Below are positions 1-4,937 of a DNA stretch of 8,679 nucleotides, piece by piece. A program made the position numbers and the translations under genes. Within the stretch, counting starts at the first letter, position 1. Each line of letters opens with the position of its first letter. The stretch comes from Cycloclasticus sp. (GTDB lineage: Bacteria; Pseudomonadota; Gammaproteobacteria; Methylococcales; Cycloclasticaceae), in NCBI GenBank assembly GCA_012960055.1, contig DUCA01000013.1:1-8679 (forward strand). Direction: 5' to 3'. The notes under the pieces are model-generated. The model saw only the letters and a program-made list of their open reading frames with translations, ran no database searches and was not told the origin of the DNA.

Positions 1-707
1 TCCAATACGTTGCAACCGAGCTTTTTTAATGCGGCGATCATGCTGTAGCGATTGCTGTCGTAAATGCAACCTTCTCGTGGTGCTTCGCCAATGCTAAGAA
101 TTTCATCACCCGTTGAGAAAACAGCGGCGGTTAATGGTGTTCTAACACGTATTTCCGACAGGCCAAGCGAGGCGCACAGTCCGATTTGAGGTGGCGTTAA
201 TTTAATGCCAGCTTGTAAGACGGTTTGCCCCAATTCGATATCTTCACCGGCTTGGCGAACGTTTTGTCCTGCGCTATGGCGTGCATCTATGCGGATGGCG
301 TTGCCATCTACTTCAACGTGTTCTTGCATGATGACGGTGTCGGCTAAATTGGGCATTTGCGCGCCGGTCATTATTTGAATACAGTCACCGGCCTTCAGTT
401 TGCCTTTGTATGGGTGACCAGCGACCACGCGACCGATGATATTCAGGCTGATGATGGTATCGCTGACAGGCAAGTCAGCTTGCATCATGGCGTAGCCATC
501 GACGGCAGAATTACGGTGTGAGGGTACGTTGACAGGTGAGGTGATGGCTTCAGCTAATACCCTATCGATAGCATCTCTGAGGTGTATTTGCTCTGAGCCA
601 CCTATGGCTGACACGGCGTTCAGCATATTTTGTAATGCATGCTCGACGCTCAGGGAGCCTTGCTCGTTTGCATCACCGCAACTGCTTTGGACATTTAAGG
701 TGCTCAT
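1..707 (-). CDS. moeA: Molybdopterin molybdotransferase MoeA, 3' end cut by window edge
   Basis: MoeA inserts molybdate into adenylylated molybdopterin in the cytoplasm, the last common step of molybdenum cofactor synthesis. Reading from ATG at 707 down to base 1 gives 235 residues with no stop; E. coli MoeA is about 411, so the C-terminal part lies outside the window. Visible family motifs are NSAVDGYA (residues 66-73, with Asp70 matching the catalytic Asp of the E. coli NSAMDGYA motif), GRVVAG (92-97), IMTGAQMP (112-119), FSTGDE (197-202) and IYDSNRY (215-221). The N-terminus is about 11 residues longer than in E. coli. It is the fourth gene of the tup operon, and its ATG lies one base after the tupC stop. 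No strong Shine-Dalgarno sequence is visible, so translation is probably coupled to tupC. The family call is firm. Whether the metal inserted in vivo is Mo or W cannot be told from this sequence. Confidence 0.95.
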   Translation of the reverse strand, partial: MSTLNVQSSCGDANEQGSLSVEHALQNMLNAVSAIGGSEQIHLRDAIDRVLAEAITSPVNVPSHRNSAVDGYAMMQADLPVSDTIISLNIIGRVVAGHPYKGKLKAGDCIQIMTGAQMPNLADTVIMQEHVEVDGNAIRIDARHSAGQNVRQAGEDIELGQTVLQAGIKLTPPQIGLCASLGLSEIRVRTPLTAAVFSTGDEILSIGEAPREGCIYDSNRYSMIAALKKLGCNVL

Positions 708-708
708 G

Positions 709-1419
709 CTAAGTGGAGTATTTAGAGGTATTCAAAACGGTTACCTTGTTGGAGTGTGTAGGACGTTCAAGTGTTTCAATTCGCCCTCTCTCTAAGAGTA
801 AGTGGCGATCGGCTATGTGATCAACGGTATGTGTTTCATGGCTACTGATTATAATGCTGACGCCTTCGGATTTCAGCCGTTGTAATAATAAGCTGGTTTG
901 CTGTTTTGCATCGGTGTCCATGCTGGCGGTGGGCTCATCGAGCAATAATAAGCGTGGCGATAAGATTCTAGCGCGGGTGAGGGCGACGCGTTGTTTTTCC
1001 CCGCCGGATAACTGTTTTGCTGGGCGGTGTGCAAGGTGCGACAAATCGGCCCAATCTAAGGCTTGCATTACTTTTTTATGCGCGGACGCCTTGTTCTCGC
1101 CTAAACGGTGTAAGCCGTAGGCAATGTTATCGGCCACGCTGGCGTCAAATAAATAAGGTTGTTGGTGTAGGTAGATAATGTCTTTTTGAATGTAGGGCTT
1201 GGCTTGTTTCCACGTCATTTCTAGCCCCTGGTAATGAATCTCAGCCGAGTTAGGTTTCAATAAGCCGGCCATAATTTTAAACAGAGTAGTTTTGCCCGAG
1301 CCATTGCGACCGGTTAATAGCGTGCATTGATGCGCAAGCACGTCGAGCTGGTCGATATTCAGAATCGATTTTCCGGATAAGGAAACTGTAATGGCCTTGA
1401 AACTGATTAAGCTGCTCAT
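709..1419 (-). CDS. tupC: Tungstate-type ABC transporter ATP-binding protein (TupC)
   Basis: Cytoplasmic ATPase that powers oxyanion import with the adjacent permease and binding protein. The 236-residue protein has a complete ABC core: Walker A GRNGSGKTT (37-45), Q-loop near Gln86/87, signature LSGGE (137-141), Walker B LLLLDE (157-162) followed by PTAS, and H-loop His194 in SSHE. It is a stand-alone nucleotide-binding domain of typical length. I see no extra C-terminal oxyanion-sensing (TOBE-like) domain of the kind ModC carries. ATG at 1419 overlaps the tupB stop as ATGA, and the TAG at 709-711 sits one base before moeA, which supports one transcript. The ABC function is certain. The substrate is assigned from the neighbouring TupA-like binding protein, because ATPases alone rarely reveal specificity. 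Confidence 0.9.
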   Translation of the reverse strand: MSSLISFKAITVSLSGKSILNIDQLDVLAHQCTLLTGRNGSGKTTLFKIMAGLLKPNSAEIHYQGLEMTWKQAKPYIQKDIIYLHQQPYLFDASVADNIAYGLHRLGENKASAHKKVMQALDWADLSHLAHRPAKQLSGGEKQRVALTRARILSPRLLLLDEPTASMDTDAKQQTSLLLQRLKSEGVSIIISSHETHTVDHIADRHLLLERGRIETLERPTHSNKVTVLNTSKYST

Positions 1420-2117
1420 GTTTGCAATTCACCTTTACCTTGGAAAATGGAGACACCCGCGTTCAGACTTAAGGATAGCACGAGTAATACCATGCCAAGC
1501 GCAATGCCTTGGGCGAACTCGCCTTTGCTGGTTTCAAGGGCGATGGCGGTGGGGATGTTGCGCGTTGCGTGCAGAATATTACCGCCGACCATCATGGAGC
1601 AACCAATCTCTGCCACCACGCGACCAAAGCCAGCGACGACGGCTGCAATCAGCCCAAAACGAACTTCATACATGAGTGTGAAAAACGCTCGCGCAGGTGA
1701 AGCGCCTAGGGTGATGGCCGTTTCCCAGGCACGTCGGTCGGCAGCTTGAAATGATGCGTGCGCCATGGCAACCAGTAAAGGGAAACTTAATAATATTTGC
1801 CCAATCACCATCGCTTTGTCGGTGAAGAGTAATCTCAAATCGCCCAATGGGCCGCTGCGCGATAATAAAAGATACAAGGTTAAGCCAATGATGACCGCGG
1901 GTACCGACATAAAGGTGTTAAACAGCGAAATGAGCGCGCGGCGCAGTGGAAATGAAAAGAAGGCAAGAAAAAAAGCGATGACAAGCGCCAGCGGTGTGGC
2001 TATTAAAATGGCCGAAAATGACACACCAAACGACAGGGATATGATTTCCCAAATATCATTATTGCCACTTAGCAATAATTGAAAAGCATGGGCGCTGGCT
2101 TGGCTTAAGTCATTCAC
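1416..2117 (-). CDS. tupB: Tungstate-type ABC transporter permease (TupB)
   Basis: Inner-membrane permease of the importer. The 233-residue protein is mostly hydrophobic, with likely membrane segments near residues 31-53, 60-85, 104-121, 155-175 and 205-225. The cytoplasmic coupling (EAA-type) loop is recognisable from Glu132 through TAITLGASPARAFF, the surface that docks on TupC. GTG at 2117 is chosen as start because it forms a GTGA overlap with the tupA stop, an arrangement typical of translational coupling. The stop overlaps the tupC start as ATGA. Length and motif fit the short permeases of Tup/Wtp/Mod-type importers. Assignment to Tup rather than ModB rests on the binding-protein gene next to it. 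Confidence 0.9.
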   Translation of the reverse strand: MNDLSQASAHAFQLLLSGNNDIWEIISLSFGVSFSAILIATPLALVIAFFLAFFSFPLRRALISLFNTFMSVPAVIIGLTLYLLLSRSGPLGDLRLLFTDKAMVIGQILLSFPLLVAMAHASFQAADRRAWETAITLGASPARAFFTLMYEVRFGLIAAVVAGFGRVVAEIGCSMMVGGNILHATRNIPTAIALETSKGEFAQGIALGMVLLVLSLSLNAGVSIFQGKGELQT

Positions 2118-2938
2118 TGGTTAAGGACATCCTTGATGGCAGTTGGATAAAATAAACGTTGGCCATTTTTTTGGAATGAATCAATCAAACGCTGCCCAGC
2201 CGGTGAGGTTATCCAAGCGATTAACGACATGGCTTTTAAATATTGGATGTCGTTGTGCAAAGCGGGGTTAACAGCAATAATGCCGTATGGGTTTATTAAT
2301 AGCACGCCGCCTTCATTTAAAACGTTTAAAGACAGTTTATCTTGGTAAGCCAGCCACGTGCCTCGGTCAGTGAGCGTGTAAGCACCCAGCTCGTTTGCCA
2401 TTAATAAGACTTTCCCCATGCCTTGGCCAGCTTCTTTGTACCATGCTTTGTTAGGTTCAATGCCAGCGTGTTTCCAGATGGATAACTCTTTTTTATGCGT
2501 GCCAGAATTATCTCCGCGGGAGATAAAGCTTGATTGCTTGGCAGCGATTTTTCTTAATGCATTCAGCGTGCTGTTTTTCCCTTTGATTAAAGCGGGGTCA
2601 GCTTGAGGTCCGACGATAACGAAATCATTTTTCATCACGTCACGGCGATTAACGCCGAAGCCTTCGGCGATAAAAACATCTTCAGCTTGTCGTGCGTGCA
2701 CCATCACCACGTCAGCGTCACCATTGCGCGCTATTTGTAGTGCTTTGCCGGTACCAACGGCAATTACATCGACCTTGATCCCGGTTTGTTTTGTAAAAGC
2801 CGGCAACAATTCGGCTAAGAGGCCTGAATTTTCAGTGCTGGTGGTGGTTGCTAACCGTAGGGGGGAATTCGCTTGTACGCAAGCACTAAAAAGTAGACCA
2901 ATAAGTGCTGCAAAATAAGCGGTTGATTTCAATGGCAT
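2114..2938 (-). CDS. tupA: Periplasmic tungstate-binding protein (TupA)
   Basis: Substrate-binding protein that captures tungstate (possibly molybdate) in the periplasm for TupBC. From the ATG at 2938 it has 274 residues. A signal peptide is evident: Lys4, a hydrophobic core at about 7-19 and a probable signal peptidase I site after VQA (21-23). The mature N-terminus carries the TupA hallmark LRLATTTST (27-35), whose TTTS is the known oxyanion-binding loop of the family. Further family motifs are VIAVGTGKAL (58-67), NGDADVVMVHAR (72-83) and SRGDNSGTH (140-148), whose Arg is expected to contact the anion. Upstream in-frame starts exist (ATG at 2962, TTG at 2989) but would put extra residues before the signal peptide. 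None of the candidate starts has a good Shine-Dalgarno sequence, so the start is uncertain. At residue 103, Lys occupies a place where I recall Tyr in most relatives (MYNDFV). Confidence 0.9.
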   Translation of the reverse strand: MPLKSTAYFAALIGLLFSACVQANSPLRLATTTSTENSGLLAELLPAFTKQTGIKVDVIAVGTGKALQIARNGDADVVMVHARQAEDVFIAEGFGVNRRDVMKNDFVIVGPQADPALIKGKNSTLNALRKIAAKQSSFISRGDNSGTHKKELSIWKHAGIEPNKAWYKEAGQGMGKVLLMANELGAYTLTDRGTWLAYQDKLSLNVLNEGGVLLINPYGIIAVNPALHNDIQYLKAMSLIAWITSPAGQRLIDSFQKNGQRLFYPTAIKDVLNQ

Positions 2939-2963
2939 GACCGTTTGGATTAAAAAAATCATG

Positions 2964-2983
2964 GTAACGTTGGCAGGCGTTAC
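2964..2983. repeat. Inverted repeat GTAACG-N8-CGTTAC, candidate operator
   Basis: GTAACG at 2964-2969 and CGTTAC at 2978-2983 are perfect 6-bp inverted arms around an 8-bp centre. The dyad lies 26-45 bases upstream of the chosen tupA start, a sensible place for an operator of an oxyanion-uptake operon. It does not closely match the TATAT-rich ModE box as I remember it. Six-base arms also occur by chance, so this is a candidate only. Confidence 0.3.
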
Positions 2984-3050
2984 GGGCAAGTTAAATGAGT
3001 TGGTTTTGATAGGCTAAACTGATACGGTTACTTACTGATAAATGTTCAAC

Positions 3051-3060
3051 AGGAGAAAGG
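3051..3060 (+). promoter_or_regulatory. Ribosome binding site fixing the GTG start of acuI
   Basis: AGGAG at 3051-3055 lies 8 bases before GTG at 3064. This near-ideal Shine-Dalgarno sequence supports GTG as the true start even though no ATG is present there. Confidence 0.75.
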
Positions 3061-3063
3061 GCA

Positions 3064-4056
3064 GTGTCTGATAAATTTAATGCAATAGTGGCGACAGAAG
3101 TAGACGGTAAAACCAAGGGTCAATTACAACAACTAAGCCTAGCAGATTTGCCCGATGAAGATGTGTTAATTGATGTGTCGTATTCATCTCTAAATTTCAA
3201 AGATGGTTTGGCGGTTTCCGGCAAAGGTAAGATTTGTAAACGTTTACCGATGGTGTGTGGCATTGATTTGGCCGGTACAGTTGTTGAATCGTCGTCAGAT
3301 AAATTTAAAGTCGGCGATGCGGTGTTGGTGAACGGTTACGCGTTGGGCGAAAAACACTGGGGTGGCTACAGCCAAAAGCAAAGAGTGAGTTCGGAGTTTT
3401 TGGTTAAGGTGCCTGATGCCTTCACGCTGCAAGATACTATGGCGATTGGCACCGCGGGTTATACCGCGATGTTATCGGTATTGATGCTAGAACGACAAGG
3501 TGTGAAACCGGGTGATGGTGAGGTGCTCGTGACCGGTGCTGCCGGTGGCGTGGGCTCCGTTGCTATTACGCTGCTATCAAAGCTTGGCTATACTGTGGTG
3601 GCATCAACAGGCCGACCAGAAACGCATGACTACTTAACGGCATTAGGCGCTAGCAGTTTTATAGAGCGTGCTGAGTTGTCAGAAAAAGGTTCGCCATTAG
3701 CAGCAGAACGTTGGGCGGGCGTTGTCGATACCGTCGGTTCGCAAACGCTGGCCAATGCCATTGCGCAAACAAGACGAGATGGTTGCGTTACGTCGTGTGG
3801 TTTGGCTGGCGGCATCGATTTACCGTCTAGCGTTTTCCCGTTTATTTTACGCGGTGTTGTGTTGGCGGGCATTGATTCGGTGATGGCGAGTATGGAACTT
3901 CGACTCACGGCGTGGAGCAGATTGGCAACCGATTTGCCGAAAGATAAAATTAATGCGATTAGCCGAGTAGAACCGATGTCGAATCTACCGGAATTGGCAG
4001 AGCAAATAGTCGCCGGTAACATTCGTGGCCGCGTGATTATTGATGTTAATGCGTGA
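3064..4056 (+). CDS. acuI: AcuI/YhdH-family NADPH-dependent acryloyl-CoA reductase-type MDR oxidoreductase
   Basis: Cytoplasmic zinc-independent medium-chain dehydrogenase/reductase. Characterised members reduce acryloyl-CoA to propionyl-CoA with NADPH, which removes a toxic electrophile formed from DMSP or 3-hydroxypropionate. At 330 residues it has the usual family length. The catalytic GroES-like half contains SLNFKDGLAVSGKGKI (from about residue 42), followed by MVCGIDLAGTV and NGYALGEKHWGGYSQ. The Rossmann nucleotide-binding motif GAAGGVG is at 158-164 within VLVTGAAGGVGSVAI. The C-terminal part has CGLAGGIDLPSSVFPFILRGV, typical of YhdH/AcuI proteins, and ends GRVIIDVNA. The GTG start is set by a good AGGAG. 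It diverges from the tup operon and has no DMSP-lyase or propionate gene beside it here, so the physiological substrate is inferred from family only. Another quinone-oxidoreductase-like activity is possible. Confidence 0.85.
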   Translation: MSDKFNAIVATEVDGKTKGQLQQLSLADLPDEDVLIDVSYSSLNFKDGLAVSGKGKICKRLPMVCGIDLAGTVVESSSDKFKVGDAVLVNGYALGEKHWGGYSQKQRVSSEFLVKVPDAFTLQDTMAIGTAGYTAMLSVLMLERQGVKPGDGEVLVTGAAGGVGSVAITLLSKLGYTVVASTGRPETHDYLTALGASSFIERAELSEKGSPLAAERWAGVVDTVGSQTLANAIAQTRRDGCVTSCGLAGGIDLPSSVFPFILRGVVLAGIDSVMASMELRLTAWSRLATDLPKDKINAISRVEPMSNLPELAEQIVAGNIRGRVIIDVNA

Positions 4057-4104
4057 ACTAGTTAACAACTAATTATTGTGGCTGCATAGAATGCACGCAC
4101 GCGA

Positions 4105-4456
4105 ATGGATAAACGACAATGTCTAAGAGTTGGTCATCAACGGCAAGTGAGATTGAGAACCGATACTGGGCTAGAATTGTCAGCGCAGAGTGCTAATTTG
4201 TCGCTGGGTGCTATGGAAATACTTTGTGACTAATTGACGGCAAAAGTGATTAAGCCCTTGGGTTATCCCAGATGCTCGCTTGTTGTCGGTTAGCTTTTGT
4301 TTGAGTGAAGATGGGAAACCCATACACGTGACGGGTTGTGTGCGGAATATGCATCGCTTAGCGCAAGAGTCGTTTGGCTTTAATTTAGCATTCACAGAAT
4401 ATAAACAGGATGATAGAAAAAGGCATCAACGCTTTATCGATGAGCAAGCAATGTAG
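4105..4456 (+). pseudogene. Broken PilZ-domain gene (frame-disrupted)
   Basis: PilZ domains bind cyclic di-GMP and control motility, adhesion or polysaccharide output. Frame A (4105-4230, 42 codons, then TAA at 4231) starts MDKRQCLRVGHQRQVRL and contains the N-terminal PilZ Arg motif RxxxR (Arg4-Arg8) and NLSLGAMEI, equivalent to the D/N-x-S-x-x-G motif but with Ala at the last Gly. Frame B (open from 4250, stop TAG at 4454-4456) continues with the second half of a PilZ barrel: VSFCLSEDGKPIHVTGCV, then FGFNLAFTEYKQDDRKR and HQRFIDEQAM. A third frame bridges the gap (LIDGKSD, 4233-4250) and also ends in a stop, so at least two 1-base losses between about 4230 and 4253 would explain the break. 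The restored product would be about 117 residues, a normal length for a single PilZ protein. There is no clear Shine-Dalgarno sequence before 4105. A decaying gene is most likely; a sequencing error is possible. Confidence 0.65.
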
Positions 4457-4458
4457 GC

Positions 4459-4797
4459 ATGAGCGTTAACCCACGGCATAAGAAAATTTGGGCAGTGGTG
4501 ATGAGTATCCCAAGAGGTTCAGTGTCTACCTATGGAGATGTGGCGCGATTTGCTGGTTATTTACGTTGTGCTCGTATGGTTGGCTCGGCGTTACGCACGG
4601 CGCCAAAGGAGCTGAAAGTGCCTTGGCATCGCGTCATCAATTCACAGGGAAAAATTTCTTTTCCATCTGCGGGCGAACAAGCACGGATACAAAAAAGGCT
4701 TTTGGAAGATGAAGGTATTGTGTTCTTGTCAGGCACCGTTAATCTGAAAAACTACGCATGGCAAGGTGATTTGGATAGTAATCTGTGGCGTATGTAG
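4459..4797 (+). CDS. ybaZ: Alkyltransferase-like (ATL) DNA-lesion recognition protein, YbaZ/Atl1 type
   Basis: ATL proteins are catalytically dead relatives of O6-alkylguanine-DNA alkyltransferase. They bind O6-alkylguanine, flip and kink the DNA, and channel the lesion to nucleotide excision repair. The 112-residue protein consists only of the DNA-binding/active-site domain: YGDVARFAG (25-33) with the nucleotide-flipping Tyr25, the Arg39 finger in CARMVGSAL (37-45), and PWHRV (55-59) where the alkyl-accepting Cys of PCHRV is replaced by Trp56. That substitution is the diagnostic feature of bacterial YbaZ and fission-yeast Atl1 and rules out direct alkyl transfer by the usual mechanism. ATG at 4459 begins 2 bases after the TAG of the broken PilZ frame. 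No Shine-Dalgarno sequence is evident just upstream, so translation may once have been coupled to the PilZ gene. Confidence 0.9.
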   Translation: MSVNPRHKKIWAVVMSIPRGSVSTYGDVARFAGYLRCARMVGSALRTAPKELKVPWHRVINSQGKISFPSAGEQARIQKRLLEDEGIVFLSGTVNLKNYAWQGDLDSNLWRM

Positions 4798-4829
4798 AAT
4801 TTGCAGGTTTAATGAGAGATATACCTGAC

Positions 4830-4859
4830 GGCTGTACACGGCCTAATTAGCATATTTTT
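4830..4859 (+). terminator. Weak candidate terminator after ybaZ
   Basis: GGCTG (4830-4834) can pair with CGGCC (4839-4843) around a UACA loop, one pair being G-U, and five T residues follow at 4855-4859. The 11-base gap between stem and T-run is longer than in a standard intrinsic terminator, so this is tentative. Confidence 0.2.
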
Positions 4860-4864
4860 CGTTG

Positions 4865-4886
4865 TTTTGCTTCTAAAGCAGCAAAA
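4865..4886. repeat. Inverted repeat upstream of the glutamate dehydrogenase gene
   Basis: TTTTGCT (4865-4871) and AGCAAAA (4880-4886) are perfect 7-bp arms around an 8-base centre. An alternative nested hairpin TGCTT-CTA-AAGCA (4868-4880) uses the same bases. It lies 15 bases upstream of a TATACT box, so it could be an operator or activator site. The dyad is not followed by a T-run on the plus strand, which argues against a simple rightward terminator. Confidence 0.4.
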
Positions 4887-4900
4887 TTACAAGTATCTTC

Positions 4901-4931
4901 TATACTTTCTTTGGATGGAAAAATACGGGGG
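4901..4931 (+). promoter_or_regulatory. Candidate -10 box and ribosome binding site of gdhB
   Basis: TATACT at 4901-4906 is a good -10 hexamer, but nothing close to TTGACA stands 16-18 bases upstream, so the promoter would need an activator or another sigma factor. A GGGGG run at 4927-4931 lies 6 bases before ATG at 4938 and is the only plausible Shine-Dalgarno element. Confidence 0.35.
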
Positions 4932-4937
4932 TTACGC

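Larger units (their letters stand above)
2939..3063. promoter_or_regulatory. Divergent intergenic region between tupA and acuI
   Basis: These 125 bases must hold the promoters of the leftward tup-moeA operon and the rightward acuI-like gene. I found no pair of -35/-10 boxes strong enough to place either promoter with confidence. Weak rightward candidates are TTGGCA (2970-2975) with TAAATG (2992-2997), and TTGGTT with TACGGT 17 bases on. The most distinct element is an inverted repeat at 2964-2983, listed separately. If tupA starts at 2962 or 2989 instead of 2938, part of this region is coding. Confidence 0.5.

Noticed and set aside
2870..2885. Lipoprotein signal in TupA (FSAC)
   Set aside because: The residue three before Cys is Phe, not the usual Leu/Val/Ile, and a good signal peptidase I site VQA follows directly.
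709..2938. Molybdate importer ModABC
   Set aside because: The binding protein has the TTTST start and the VGTGKAL and ARNGDAD motifs of TupA, and the ATPase lacks a ModC-like C-terminal domain.
4059..4071. Hairpin TAGTT-AAC-AACTA just after the AcuI-like gene as a terminator
   Set aside because: The stem is only 5 AT-rich pairs with no T-run after it, too weak to call.
4225..4255. Programmed ribosomal frameshifting joining the PilZ halves
   Set aside because: Two successive shifts would be needed within about 20 bases, and I see no slippery heptamer or strong downstream structure. Gene decay or sequence error is simpler.
4180..4395. Minus-strand 71-codon frame opposite the region between acuI and ybaZ
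   Set aside because: It lies antisense to the PilZ remains, matches no family I recognise, and its opposite strand has clear protein-like motifs in two frames.
4105..4797. A c-di-GMP-controlled DNA repair module (PilZ plus ATL) as a new system
   Set aside because: The PilZ gene is disrupted here and adjacency alone does not show shared function. The idea is kept only as a question under the coupling finding.
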